Source: Mesorhabditis belari (taxonomy: Eukaryota; Nematoda; Chromadorea; Rhabditida; Rhabditidae). Taken from it: 64,000 bases of DNA. The notes under the pieces are model-generated. The model had not been told where the DNA came from. It searched no databases and saw only the letters and a list, made by a program, of their open reading frames with translations. The translations under genes were made by a program, and so were the position numbers. Of this stretch, positions 49,601 to 55,965 are shown piece after piece (the stretch's first letter is position 1; each line of letters opens with the position of its first letter). The DNA is taken from contig CAUEEP010000921.1 in the NCBI GenBank assembly GCA_958450365.1, positions 976,001 through 1,040,000 on the forward strand. Reading direction: 5' to 3'.

Positions 49601-51575
49601 CCATTGCTCCTTTAGTCCTTCCGCTCCTTTAGTCCTTCCCAGCGTCACACTTTATGAACCTCGTCTTTTTCTATTTGAATAAGCCAAAAAGGAATCCATT
49701 TCTCTCAAATGAAATTGCAATAATTGCCGTTTGAAAAGGATCCATTTCTCTTCAAATTTTGAGCTTTTTTAAATGGAGTTGAGTTAATAGTGAAAAGAAG
49801 ATCAAAGAAAAGAGTTATTAGAAAAGAGATGAAAAGGGGAAGGAGAGGAATCGGTAAGAGGAATCGGTAAGAGGAGTCGGTAAGAGAAATCGGAGACGTT
49901 TAAACTCAGTGCGCTAGAAGGGTTGTTTATCTGAGCACAAAGTACATTCGAAAGTACAAGTACAAAGTACAAGTGAAAGTGGGCTCTAGGGCTGAAAACA
50001 AAAAGGCTCTAGGACTGAAAGTGGTGAAGGCTCTAGGGCTGAAAGTGTTGAAGGCTCTAGCGCTAAAAGTGGTCAAGGCTCTAGGGCTCTAGGGCTCTAG
50101 GGAGTCGAAGCTCTTGAGTCAAAGCTCTTGAGTCAAAGCTCTTGAGTCAAAGCTGTTGAGTCAAAGCTGTTGAGTCAAAGCTCTTGAGCTCTTGAGTCAA
50201 AGCTCTCGAGATCTTGAGGCTGAAAGTATTGAAAGGTTTCGATTGGATTCCTCAATGCTAACTTATCGATTTTTCTTCTTTATTTCATCTTAAGGATTTG
50301 CTAGTTTTGCAGAAAAAACGAAAAATTCTCAAAAATCTTTTTTTCTTCAAATTTTTCTAATTAAAAATGGTGAAAACAGGTGGAAAAAAAAAATGATTTT
50401 GGTGTGAAAATTTCTTTTTTTTTAAGCTATTTTTAATTATAAAAGAGATATTTTAAAGAAATTTCGAGAAAAATAAAGAATATTTCAAGGATTACTGCAT
50501 AAAAAAAGACAATTTTCTTAAAAAATTTCTATAAAAAATTTTCGTAAAAAATTTTCGTAAAAAATTTCCGTAAAAAATTTTCTTAAAATTTTTTTTGATC
50601 TACCGTCTTTTCTTCGAATAGAAGATCGAGTAAAGATTCTTTACCCGGTCTTCTATTCTATTCTATGTCAACTAAAGACTCTTTACCCGGTAAAGACTCT
50701 TTAGTTGGCATTAGTCCAACAAAACCGGGTCAGCGGGTCACTTTTGACCCGATCCGATCCGATCCGACCCGATCCGATCCGACCTGACCCGCTGCCCATG
50801 TCTAATAAAGAGTATCATCGCGTACTCCTGCGTAGCAGCCCTTTTTAAAGTCTCTTTTCTGCAGCTTTCAATGAAGTGCTATGGCTCAAAAATCTGTTAG
50901 CTCATGTGGTATTTTTGAGTCATTTCCCAGCTCTATAGCACTTCGTACAGTCGCGTAGTGGCAAAGTTCGTTCGTACAGTCGCGTAGTCGCACGCAGGAG
51001 TACGCGATGATACTCTTTACACGGTCTTCTATTCGAAAAGAAATACGAAAATTCGAAGTAACTTTTGACCATTGTACTTTGTGCTTAAATCTTCTGTAAA
51101 CGCACTCTTTCTAGTGCACTGGGATCTTGATCTTTCTCTAAACATTTCTTGACAAAAAAATGAAGCTTTCAGTGCAATAGATGGGGTTTATTTTGAGCAC
51201 AAAGTACATCTAGTGAGCTGTGTACTTTGTGCTTAAATTTTCCGTAAACGTACCCTTTCTGATGCACTGAAAGCATGGGAAAACATTGAAAAAAGAGGGT
51301 TTTTAATGTGCCAGAAGGTTTGCGTTTAGGAAAGATTCAACACAAAGTACAAAAAGTACAAAAAGAGCGGTACGCTGAAAACTCGAATCTAGAGCTTCAT
51401 TTAAATGAAATAAAGTGCATCGAGTGCACTAGAAGCAGTGCGTTTACAGCACAAAGTACCACGAACTTACCGTTGGATTTGGTTGAATGAGCATTGGTCC
51501 AAATGGATCGGGCACCGGTCGCCCGGGCTCATTCAGCAGCGGTGTGGCCGCGCCTCTCGCGCAACACCACGGCAT
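19616..51575 (-). CDS. pde-6: PDE8-type cAMP phosphodiesterase
   Basis: Exons read leftwards: 51575-51471, 47110-46997, 46105-46047, 44586-44527, 44429-44378, 43477-43376, 38043-37901, (one short exon not found), 36040-35961, 34630-34522, 33895-33821, 27438-27378, 26428-26295, 25481-25344, 24907-24802, 23522-23398, 21988-21869, 21776-21735 (tentative), 20680-20525, 19995-19902, 19761-19616. Apart from the gap, phases agree. N-terminal FGPMLIQ and a receiver-like region ([10 protein letters not shown]) match PDE8; the PAS domain includes [14 protein letters not shown]; then [10 protein letters not shown], characteristic of PDE8. Catalytic domain: [49 protein letters not shown] and TQCGFVD, with the metal ligands and purine-contact Gln present. 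Hydrolyses cAMP to AMP. An in-frame upstream Met at 51659 (MGQ...) is an alternative start. The 32-kb span comes from repeat-filled introns. Confidence 0.88.
20060..20447. repeat. TACAGGTCTACAGGTACTGTAG minisatellite
   Basis: In the PDE8 intron between 19996 and 20524. Units of TACAGGTC (8-10 bp) combine into longer blocks with ACTGTAGTA, itself palindromic. Confidence 0.85.
20829..21330. repeat. About 105-bp tandem repeat, four copies
   Basis: Units start near 20915, 21020, 21123 and 21232 and share TGTTCTTTGAGCGCGC and CTGGCACCCCGTCCC. Each contains a small hairpin, GAGCG...CGCTC. A 60-bp leader (CTGGGTACAAGTTTACAGCTGA, 20865) plus one unit recurs at 39030-39200. The ORFs on the minus strand repeat with the unit and are not a gene. 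Confidence 0.85.
22000..22082. repeat. 10-bp TTATGTACAA array
   Basis: About eight units of CAATTATGTA with drift, in the PDE8 intron next to the exon ending at 21988. Confidence 0.8.
22139..22364. mobile_element. Family A MITE-like repeat
   Basis: Nearly complete copy: left end CTCTAATGGTAGTGCACC, right end GGTGCACTACTATTAGAG then AATACGGT. Body shared with 1-178 and 33428-33652 in inverse orientation. Confidence 0.7.
22527..22930. repeat. Family A copy plus 200-bp flank, inverted copy at 33 kb
   Basis: 22527-22717 is a family A copy lacking its left end. The next 210 bp (to 22930) is also found, inverted, at 33215-33430, so the whole block of about 400 bp was duplicated as a unit. Both copies lie in PDE8 introns about 10.5 kb apart. 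Confidence 0.75.
22933..23270. mobile_element. Family B MITE, 338 bp, copy 1
   Basis: CCGTATTTACTCTATTAGTG at the left, inverse at the right, TA on each side. CCCCACTATT and CCAGACGACCCCACTATTAG occur at both ends. Same length as the copy at 29589-29926. No coding capacity. Confidence 0.85.
23660..23972. mobile_element. Foldback element
   Basis: CAAACGACTCTAAC at the left and GTTAGAGTCGTTTG at the right, with about 140 bp of mirrored sequence (GTCGGATTGACATGGTCTAT and so on) around a 40-bp centre. Inside a PDE8 intron. Confidence 0.8.
23990..24118. repeat. (CTCTTT)n / (CTCTTA)n microsatellite
   Basis: Pyrimidine hexamers in the sense of the plus strand. Confidence 0.85.
24345..24715. repeat. 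AATAAAGCTGCC / AATAAAGCTATC 12-bp minisatellite
   Basis: About 30 units of 12 bp (some 15) between PDE8 exons 24802 and 23522. Open frames on both strands across it are repeat translation, not protein. Confidence 0.85.
25135..25192. repeat. CCCTAC/CCCTAAA telomere-like patch
   Basis: AAACCCTACCGTACCCTAAA blocks, repeated. Resembles the plant-type telomere unit more than TTAGGC; probably a local minisatellite. Confidence 0.6.
25500..26220. repeat. 24-bp CTCAAGGCTCAAGCCATTGAA minisatellite
   Basis: Fills most of the PDE8 intron 25482-26294. Two alternating units, one ending CCATTGAACTG and one ending CCAAAGCTG, form a higher-order period of about 45 bp. Followed at 26218-26262 by GCTATCGGTA four times. 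Confidence 0.9.
26221..26262. repeat. (GCTATCGGTA)4
   Basis: Four perfect 10-bp units directly before the splice donor of the PDE8 exon at 26295. Confidence 0.85.
26585..26690. repeat. Short GTACATGTTGAAA / GTACATGTTTAAC repeats
   Basis: About seven 13-bp units in the next intron. Confidence 0.7.
26865..27310. repeat. 14-bp CTTCTGGCCATTGC minisatellite with CTATCGAGAG blocks
   Basis: Two blocks of TATCGAGAGC (10 bp) each lead into the array of 14-bp units, and the segment AAACGAGGTATCACTCATCC is present twice, so the whole has duplicated as a higher-order unit. ORFs here are repeat translation. Confidence 0.85.
27690..28310. repeat. 15-bp GGATCTAGAGGATCTGGT-type minisatellite
   Basis: About 38 units of 15 bp (GGTGGATCTAGAGGATCT and a variant with AGAGCTT). 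Because 15 is a multiple of 3 it stays open in several frames (Gly-Ser-Arg or Asp-Leu-Glu translations), which should not be called genes. Confidence 0.9.
28710..28862. repeat. 150-bp direct duplicate, left
   Basis: Shares CTGTTAACTTTTTGGCTTAA and GGGAAAAAACGGGGGGAATT with 29930-30080 in the same orientation. The pair brackets the 29-kb satellite and the family B copy. Confidence 0.8.
28870..29585. repeat. GTATTCAGTCTAGATTAGAG minisatellite
   Basis: Degenerate 20-24 bp units with longer period blocks (about 150 bp) including a TCTGCATTA variant. No coding. Confidence 0.8.
29589..29926. mobile_element. Family B MITE, 338 bp, copy 2
   Basis: TA-flanked, same length and almost same sequence as 22933-23270. 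Its near identity suggests recent activity or gene conversion. Confidence 0.88.
29930..30080. repeat. 150-bp direct duplicate, right
   Basis: Partner of 28710-28862. After it, 30090-30255 holds a T-run of about 22 and no gene. Confidence 0.8.
30270..30570. repeat. Tandem pair of about 140 bp
   Basis: Two units beginning TTGTTAATAGCTTGGTTTAT and ending AAAGTTATAGTGAATTTCAA. Each contains smaller TTTAAAGCTACTTTAA repeats. Confidence 0.8.
30905..31175. repeat. Minisatellite with CTTTGGCTTAAGCT and GACTACTAGCTAGAC
   Basis: Higher-order unit of about 65 bp, four to five copies. Confidence 0.8.
31225..31935. repeat. 17-18-bp TTTTCTTTAAAAATAGCC minisatellite
   Basis: About 40 units. The run TTTAAA in each makes weak local palindromes. 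From 31936 to 32440 the sequence is very AT-rich with short AAAAAAATTTAA repeats and no gene. Confidence 0.9.
32458..32502. repeat. Quasi-palindromic hairpin beside TTAGGC array, copy 1
   Basis: GACTTAGTGCGAGGCGCTAG, a 3-base loop, then CTAGCCTTCGCACTAAGTC. Flanked by AGGCTCAGGCTTG on the left and TATTTGG on the right, exactly as in the copy at 42567-42608, where the centre is inverted. Confidence 0.85.
32595..33030 (+). repeat. Interstitial telomere repeat (TTAGGC)n
   Basis: About 60 hexamers TTAGGC with CTCAGG, CTAAGG and CTTATG variants, G-rich strand on plus. TTAGGC is the established nematode telomere unit. Lies in the PDE8 intron 27439-33820. The Leu/Gly/Arg and Ser/Leu ORFs are repeat translation. 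Confidence 0.9.
33215..33430. repeat. Inverted copy of 22718-22930
   Basis: Same 200-bp block (ATATTGTGCAGCCATTCGTTG and so on) in the opposite orientation. The minus-strand 87-codon ORF across it also occurs in part at the other site but carries no recognised domain. Confidence 0.8.
33428..33652. mobile_element. Family A MITE-like repeat, full copy
   Basis: CCGTATTTTCTCTAATAGTA at the left, TACTATTAGAGAAAATACGG-type inverse at the right (here with GCTATTAG). Complete termini make this the reference copy for the family in the window. Confidence 0.75.
34142..34211 (-). pseudogene. tRNA-like sequence
   Basis: Minus strand: GGTGGTGCAGTGGTAGTG (A-box/D-arm) and GGGTTCGATCCCCG (B-box with a well-paired T-stem GCGGG/CCCGT). 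The middle, CTCGGGA, does not sit in a good stem and the acceptor strands do not pair. Within a PDE8 intron, same strand as the gene. Confidence 0.45.
34980..35805. repeat. Array of five small foldback units
   Basis: Each unit of 130-150 bp has CTCAAATTTCTTGGTGTTG and its inverse at its ends and AGAGAAAGACTTGG in the centre; units start near 34983, 35174, 35338, 35508 and 35668. The whole array lies in one PDE8 intron. Confidence 0.8.
36425..37880. repeat. 10-bp TTCAAATTGA/TTCAAATGGA satellite, split by a MITE
   Basis: About 80 units of 10 bp (TTCAAATGGA, TCCAAATTGA, TTCAAAAGGA) in 36650-36870 and 37393-37880, with an outlying patch at 36440-36500. The mariner-type MITE at 36875-37390 interrupts it. 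The exon missing from the PDE8 PAS domain should lie in this intron or be inside the satellite-rich region. Confidence 0.88.
36875..37390. mobile_element. mariner-type MITE, 516 bp
   Basis: GGTTGATGCAAAAGTCTTTT at the left and the inverse at the right, about 40 bp matched, flanked by TA inside the 10-bp satellite. Interior matches 47861-48461. Only short ORFs. Confidence 0.88.
38140..38192. repeat. (AAAC)n microsatellite
   Basis: About 12 CAAA tetramers, just outside the PAS exon. Confidence 0.9.
38605..38760. repeat. GAGAAAGAAGA purine repeat
   Basis: Purine-only strand on plus for 150 bp, 8-11-bp units. Confidence 0.85.
39030..39205. repeat. Single copy of the 105-bp unit with its leader
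   Basis: Matches 20850-21020 including the leader ATGGGTACAAATTGACAGCTG; see the tandem array at 20829-21330. Confidence 0.75.
39365..40095. repeat. 11-bp CTTCAAGAGAA/CTTCAAGAGAG satellite
   Basis: About 65 units of 11 bp. As 11 is not a multiple of 3, three units (33 bp) make one 11-residue peptide repeat ([11 protein letters not shown]), read in all three frames, hence two overlapping ORFs of over 250 codons. Not a gene on present evidence. Nothing recognised from 40096 to 40858. Confidence 0.9.
40861..41728. mobile_element. Family B MITE copy 3, carrying a nested mariner
   Basis: TA-flanked termini as in the other copies. After the first 85 bp the match stops at a TA where a 511-bp mariner deletion element is inserted, and resumes at 41460. 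Confidence 0.9.
40947..41457 (-). mobile_element. Internally deleted mariner, 511 bp
   Basis: Termini TTGGGTTGATGCATAATTAT...inverse, 33 bp matched, target TA. Inside, the minus strand keeps only the two ends of a mariner transposase: [19 protein letters not shown] (HTH, about 41345-41290) and, in another frame, [19 protein letters not shown] before the stop near 41039. The catalytic centre is gone. Confidence 0.92.
42030..42562 (+). repeat. Degenerate interstitial telomere repeat with TTCTGG/CTCTGG units
   Basis: TTAGGC units alternate with TCTGGC, CTATGG and CTATAG hexamers, forming 12-60-bp higher-order blocks. G-rich strand on plus. Further short TTAGGC patches at 42783-42820 and 43343-43362. 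The 199-codon Gly/Leu/Ser ORF is repeat translation. Confidence 0.88.
42567..42608. repeat. Quasi-palindromic hairpin beside TTAGGC array, copy 2
   Basis: GACTTAGTGCGAAGGCTAGC, then GGCTAGCGCCTCGCACTAAGTC (in two pieces). The arms match copy 1 but the inner part reads as its reverse complement, while both flanks keep the same orientation. Confidence 0.85.
43555..43830. repeat. AAGAAGCTCTAAATATAGCTCT minisatellite
   Basis: About 12 units of 22-24 bp, in the intron upstream of the PDE8 exon at 43477. Confidence 0.85.
43925..44107. repeat. Tandem pair of 90 bp
   Basis: Both units contain AGATTGGACGTCCGATCTAG, a palindromic core, and CAAGCTGATCACTCTAAATC. Confidence 0.8.
44113..44265. repeat. 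7-8-bp TTTCTAG array
   Basis: About 20 units TTTTCTAG/ATTTCTAG/CTTTCTAG. Confidence 0.88.
44780..44850. repeat. Family C end fragment
   Basis: GTAAATACTGTAATAGTACC and TCGTACAGTCGCGTAGTCGC, identical to the left end of the full element at 45383. Confidence 0.75.
44870..44945 (-). pseudogene. Partial tRNA-like head
   Basis: CGAGCGCTCTACCAATGAGCTACG is the reverse complement of a D-arm/A-box as in the neighbour at 45071-45141; the B-box half is missing. Confidence 0.35.
45071..45141 (-). pseudogene. tRNA-like sequence, Thr(AGT)-like, left member of a pair
   Basis: Minus strand: CGTAGCTCATCGGTAGAGCG (A-box), CCGC-CTAGTAA-GCGG (perfect anticodon stem, loop with AGT, T33 present), GGTTCAAATCC (B-box). 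The acceptor ends do not pair. Pairs divergently with 45251-45326. The same module recurs at 47273. Confidence 0.55.
45251..45326 (+). pseudogene. tRNA-like sequence, right member of a pair
   Basis: AGTGTAATGGTAAGTGTG (A-box-like) and CGGGTTCGGGTCCG (B-box, stem paired) with GCTCTCGAT between and a long pyrimidine segment that would be a variable arm or intron. Followed by CTTTTTGC, a Pol III-type stop. Confidence 0.45.
45383..45888. mobile_element. Family C multi-level foldback element
   Basis: GTAAATACTGTAATAGTACC at the left, GGTGCTATTACAGTATTTGC at the right. Inside are two further hairpins of AAAATAGCCCTGAATTTCAG plus inverse, and a larger mirrored pair around the centre. A second full copy is at 57752-58296 and end fragments at 44780 and near 50950-50985. 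No ORF of note. Confidence 0.8.
46310..46770. repeat. 31-bp minisatellite with inverted blocks
   Basis: Units of TGACAGCTAGCCTAGACTTAG plus TTGACAGGTC or TGACAAGCC. Several units (around 46555, 46615, 46705) are turned round (CTGTCAGGCTTGTCAGCTAG), so the array contains internal palindromes. Confidence 0.85.
47273..47344 (-). pseudogene. tRNA-like sequence, Ile(AAT)-like, left member of a pair
   Basis: Minus strand: CGTAGCTCATTGGTAGAGCA, anticodon arm CTCGC-CTAATAA-GCGGG (loop with AAT, T33 present, one wobble), GGTTCGAATCC. T-stem and acceptor stem pair poorly. Homologous to 45071-45141, with 110 bp of shared sequence on its left (CACAGTTGGAAA and so on). Confidence 0.55.
47452..47532 (+). 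pseudogene. tRNA-like sequence, right member of a pair
   Basis: Homologue of 45251-45326: AGTGTAATGGTAAATGTG, GCTCTCGATCTGGG, a pyrimidine arm, CGGGTTCGAATCCC, then CTTTTTGC. It lies 108 bp from its divergent partner. Confidence 0.5.
47861..48461. mobile_element. mariner-type MITE, 601 bp
   Basis: TA-flanked, same termini and body as 36875-37390, but 85 bp longer, chiefly through a TTAGGC/CAGGCT palindrome at 48177-48240 that the other copy lacks. The right terminus is also rearranged around GCATCAATGCATGC. Lies in the first PDE8 intron. Confidence 0.85.
48945..49440. repeat. 7-bp-based GACCCTAGACCCTGAGCCTTG minisatellite
   Basis: Units CCTAGAC, CCTGAGC, CTTGGAC and CCTAGAT in varied order. 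In the first PDE8 intron. 48470-48940 and 49445-49960 hold no gene. Confidence 0.88.
49970..50225. repeat. GGCTCTAGGGCTGAAAGTG and AGCTCTTGAGTCAA arrays
   Basis: Two adjoining arrays, 24-27 bp and 14 bp. Followed at 50520-50590 by AAAAAATTTTCGT repeats. Confidence 0.85.
50800..51022. repeat. Foldback with GAGTATCATCGCGTACTCCTG ends
   Basis: The left end near 50810 is mirrored near 51012 for about 28 bp; inside are AAGTGCTATGG/inverse and two TCGTACAGTCGCGTAG blocks shared with family C. A GATCCGATCC array precedes it (50745-50790). Confidence 0.75.
51070..51465. repeat. Dispersed GTACTTTGTGCT / CACTAGAAAGGGTGCG modules
   Basis: Three or more modules in which a TGTACTTTGTGCTTAAA block, an AAACGCACCCTTTCTAGTGCACTGAAA-like block or their inverses are 10-30 bp apart. 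The same pieces recur at 16965-17045 and 62570-63450. The last one ends just before the PDE8 exon 1 splice donor. Confidence 0.7.
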
Positions 51576-51849
51576 TTCCCCGTTTTTTTTCGCCCAATTC
51601 TGATCCCTTTCCCTATTTCCTTTCGTTCTTCTATCGTTTTTATCGATTCGCTGCCCCAAGCAGCTACCCCTTGCCTCTAAATTGTTTTGTAAAATAAAGA
51701 AAGTCCATCAAAAAGTCGATCAAAGAATCGATCAAAAAGTCGATCAAAAAAAAAGATATCGAAGTGAAAAGATAAGGGTATAGATTATAAGGCTATCTAT
51801 AGATATATAGATACAAGGCTCTAAATCTTAAGCTCTTAGTCTTTAGCTC

Positions 51850-51992
51850 TAAATCTCAAGCTTTAAATCCAAAGCTTTAAATCCAAAGCTTTAAATCCAA
51901 AGCTTTAAATCCAAAGCTTTAAATCCAAAGCTTTAAATCTCAAGCTCTAAGTCTTTAGCTCTAAATCCAAAGCTCTAAATCATAAACTCCTG
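51850..51992. repeat. 14-bp AGCTTTAAATCCAA array
   Basis: Eight to ten units upstream of PDE8 exon 1. No obvious promoter element could be picked out in 51576-52130. Confidence 0.85.
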
Positions 51993-52139
51993 GTAAACTG
52001 TTGGTAAAGCTTGTGTTGAGGAAAAGTTTCGTTCAGGGAAAGTCTCGTTGGAAAAGCTTTCCGTTTTAACCCTTCCCTTCTAACCATTCCTTTTTAACCA
52101 TCTCTAGAAGAAGTTATGGTTCTTTAAAGTGTGGCAATT

Positions 52140-53120
52140 TGTTTAAAAGGTCGGAAAACCCGGAGATTTGCGCACCTTTTTTCCGCACCTTGCCCATTAG
52201 CGCACCTTTTTCGCGTTTTAAAAAAGCTCTAAAAAGCTAATATTAACCAAAAAGGTGCGCAAATGTCCAGGTCTTTTTTTGATCCAATCAGGTTTCAATA
52301 CGGCTCCAATACGGCTCCAATACGGTTCTTTTTTTGATTGAAACGCGAAAAAAGGTGCGCAAATGTCCGGGTGCGCAAAAAAAAGCTCGCATTTGTCCCA
52401 CTCCCCTAAATGCCTATTAAAGATCTAAAAAAACTTTCTATTCGGGGGTGGGACAAATGCGACCTTTTTTTCGCACCCGGCATTTGCGCACCCTTTTTCG
52501 CGTTTCAATCAAAAAAGGGGGGGTTTGGGGGGGTGGGGGGGATTAAAACGGGGGGGGGGGGACCTGGACATTTGCGCACCTTTTTTTTGCTGGAAAAGGC
52601 CTTAGGAAAGGACGTAGAGCTTCGAAAATACTTCCATACAAGGGAATCGTATGCGTAGATTCCGAATTTCGACAAATCAGACCTCGCTGACACGTCAAAT
52701 TTGGGCTAAAAGGCAAAAACTGCGGAAAAGCGTTAAGTTGCGTAGTTTTTGCCTTTTAGCCCAAATTTGACGTGTCAGCGAGGTCTGATTTGTCGAAATT
52801 CGGAATCTACGCATACGATTCCCTTATATGGAAGTATTTTCGAAGCTCTACGTCCTTTCCTAAGGCCTTTTCCAGCAAAAAAAAAAGGTGCGCAAATGTC
52901 CAGGTCTTTTTTTGATCCAATCAGGTTTTAATACGGTTCCAATACGGTTCTAATACAGTTCCAATACGGTTCCAATACGGCTCCAATACGGTTCCAATAC
53001 GGTTCTTTTTTTGATTGAAACGCGAAAAAAGGTGCGCAAATGTCCGGGTGCGCAAAAAAAAGCTCGCATTTGTCCCACTCCTCTAAATGCCTATTAAAGA
53101 TCTAAAAAAACTTTCTATTC
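52140..53120. mobile_element. Two family D foldback elements
   Basis: First copy about 52150-52403, truncated at its left; second about 52443-53082 with mirrored ends GTGGGACAAATGCGA and a centre near 52735. The 38-bp sequence CTAAATGCCTATTAAAGATC and onward follows both copies (52404 and 53083), so the second copy and this tail were duplicated together. CCAATACGGTTC repeats (12 bp) have expanded inside both, and a G-run sits at 52518-52561. Confidence 0.78.
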
Positions 53121-53398
53121 ACAAAAAAAAAGATTTTAAAAAAAATTTAATCGATTCATAAAAGTCGACTAATTGAATAATTTGAAGCTAAAAAGCTAAA
53201 AAAGCTAAAAATTTTTTTTTAAAAAACAAACAAATATCAACAAAAATATATGGCTAAGAGAAAAAAGGCTAAACAAATAAAAAATTCTTTTATAATATTT
53301 GAAAAGAACGATGTGAAGGATCACTCGATTTTTATTGTTTAAGAGAAAAAGAGAAAAAGAGATTTGGCCAAGCAACAAAAAGATTTGAAAAGAATAAA

Positions 53399-53526
53399 AA
53401 CAAGATTTTCCCGTTAGAGCCGCTAGATTATGGAACTTGCTCCCAAACGACATACGAGAAATTCAGTCGCTTTTCATATTCAAGAAACGTATCAGATGCT
53501 TTAGATCTAGTGGCTCTTTGCCGTAA
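53399..53526 (+). pseudogene. Non-LTR retrotransposon ORF2, C-terminal fragment
   Basis: RAARLWNLLPNDIREIQSL then FIFKKRIRCF to a stop at 53524 matches the usual tail of LINE (Jockey/CR1-like) reverse transcriptase ORFs. About 100 bp of 3' UTR with AATAAA and a TTATTATTAATAG tail follow, ending near 53640. A 5'-truncated copy, typical of LINE insertion. Confidence 0.75.
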
Positions 53527-53639
53527 GTAATTGGCTTATTGATTTCAGTATGTATTGTATGATTAAGTATCACTGTGCATTTCTCTATCATTTCTTTCAC
53601 TTTATCGTTTGAATAAAGTATTATTATTAATAGTAATCG

Positions 53640-54123
53640 AGAAATCGAATTAGAGTTTGGGGTGCGACCCGCTTTAACCTTATCATCGAGGATGATTTTG
53701 CTTCAGAATAGCCGAATTGCACAAAGAAGGTTAAAAAGGGTTTCCCCAAAGCGCTTACAACATAACAAGAACGAGCAGCATCCAACACAAGATTAATACT
53801 CGTCGGTGGCGACACAAATGTTAGTAAGCTCTCGCTACAATGTTAAACCAGTTATCTAAACAGGATTTGAAACACCTGAAGGGTAGCAGAAAGTAAGTTG
53901 AATTTATAATTTTACTGTTTATTAGTACAAAACCAAAATGCAACAATACCTATTACAAAAACAGCATGCGCATCAAAAGAAACAACAAAAGTCCCCAAGA
54001 GGGAAGGCAAAAGCAACCCGCCGACCAAAAAAAAACAATTTCGGGAAGGGAGAAAAGGGCGAAAAATGCGACGCGAATAATTGCAAAATAGCAACGCAAA
54101 TAGGAAGGAAACGGACGCGACCT
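53640..54123. other. No recognised feature
   Basis: Mixed-composition sequence with short ORFs only, including a 62-codon Lys/Gln-rich one at 53938-54126 which I do not consider a gene. Confidence 0.4.
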
Positions 54124-54125
54124 TA

Positions 54126-55079
54126 GGTGTGTGAAAAAATAATCCACGTTTTTTTTATTTTTATCTGATGACCAAATAAGAGGCTTTCTTCTCGAAAACC
54201 CTCGTTTAACCTCTTCAGAAATAGGTCTTACATTCAATTTTGATGGGTCAACCGTTTTAGTTTGAAAATGGTATACACAAGTATCGTTATTCGGTCAAAT
54301 TTCCTTTATGAGTTCAAAAATGGGTTGAGAGCTGCGGAGGCTGCACGTCGAATTCGGAATGCGTTTGGCGAAGACGCCGTTACTGATGATACCGCTAGGT
54401 TTTGGTTCCAACGATTGGTAATGAAAGCCTAGACGATGAACCAAGTGGCGGTCGCCCTGAGACCTGTTCTGATGACCAAATAAGAGGCTGTCTTCTCGAA
54501 AACCCTCGTTCAACCTCTTCAGAAATAGGCTTTACATTAAATTTTGATGGGTCAACCGTAAGGAAACGCTTGAATGCCATGAATTTTATCAAAAAGTTGG
54601 ACAAATGGATACCGAACGATAACGCGCGACCACATGCCTCTTTACAGACTCGATAAAAAATCCAGAGTGTTGGATGGAAGGTTTTACCACATCCACCTTA
54701 TAGTCCAGACCTTTCTCCATCTGATTATTATTTATTTTTGTCTTTGTCTAACTTTTTAGTGTTGGATGGAACGTTTATTGGCCGATTCGCCGGCCAATAA
54801 ACGGTTCAATTCCGAAGAAGATGTCAAATAAACGGTTCAATTCCGAAGAAGATGTCAAATAAACGGTTCAATTCCGAGGTTGATCTTTTCTTCGCCTCTA
54901 AGGACCAAGATTTTTATTATCGTGGAATCTCTTTACGTTGTAGAATGTTGGCAAAAGGTTCTTCTTTCGAATGGTCATTACTTTGAATCGTTGGTGATCG
55001 TTGAATAAAAATTATTTTAACGAAACTTATGGTCTTTTATATTTAAACGTTAAAAATGTGGATTACTTTTTCACACACC
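54126..55079 (+). mobile_element. Rearranged mariner element, 954 bp
   Basis: GGTGTGTGAAAAAATAATCC at the left, inverse at the right, TA each side. Inside: YEFKNGLRAAEAARRIRNAF (N-terminal HTH), then DDTARFWFQRF, DEPSGGRPE, WIPNDNARPH and PPYSPDLSPSDYYLF in shifting frames between 54307 and 54740. The central catalytic part is missing. About 90 bp of transposase sequence (54165-54255) is a second copy of 54470-54560 placed before the gene start. Confidence 0.9.
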
Positions 55080-55464
55080 TAATAATAATTAGCTTAAATT
55101 AGACAGAAATCTATCTAATAATTAGCTTAAATAATACTTTTAAACAGTAGAAAGAAAGAAAATAGAAAGAAAAATGTTTTGACAAAGCTCAGCAAAGCTC
55201 AGCAAAGCTCAGCCGAAAAAAAAGAACTCTTGTAAAGTGGTAAGTGGAAATTTAAAAATGACTTTATCCTCTAGATTTCAAGATTTAGATCTCTAGATTC
55301 TCCAAATCTCTAGATTTGGATTTAATTTTAAAATTGAAATCGAAAAATTAACATATAAAGACTTCAACAGACTTGACTTGATTTGGCAATTTTCGTCTTC
55401 ATCTTATGTTCGATATTTTCAAATCCAATAATTCAATTACAGACTGGCTTGATCTATCGATCGA

Positions 55465-55965
55465 GCAAGGAGCAATGGAGCAATGGAGCAATGGAGCAAT
55501 GGAGCAATGGAGCAATGGAGCAATGGAGCAATGGAGCAATGAGCAATGAGCAAGAGCAATGAGCAATGGAGCAAAGAAGCAATGGAGCAATGGAGCAATG
55601 AGCATGAGCAATGAGCTGGCATGGGCAGAGCAATGGAGCAATGGAGCAATGGAGCAATGAGCAATGGAGCAATGGAGCAATGAGCAATGGAGCAATGGAG
55701 CAATGGAGCAATGGAGCAATGGAGCAATGGAGCAATGGAGCAATGGAGCAATGAGCAATGAGCAATGAGCAATGAGCAATGGAGCAAAGAAGCAATGGAG
55801 CAATGGAGCAATGGAGCAATGAGCAATGGAGCAATGGAGCAATGGAGCAATGGAGCAAAGAAGGAATGGAACCAGAGGAGCTTGTCGATCTATAGCAAGG
55901 AGCAACGAAGCAATGGAACCAATGTAGCAAAGAAGAAATGGAACCAAAGAAGCAAAGAAGCAATG
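55465..55965. repeat. 9-bp AGCAATGGA satellite
   Basis: About 50 units of GGAGCAATG with AGCAATGAG variants. As 9 is a multiple of 3, three minus-strand ORFs of 137-192 codons run through it (Leu-His-Cys-Ser-Ile-Ala-Pro); repeat translation. 55082-55464 holds only three AAAGCTCAGC repeats and AT-rich sequence. Confidence 0.9.
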
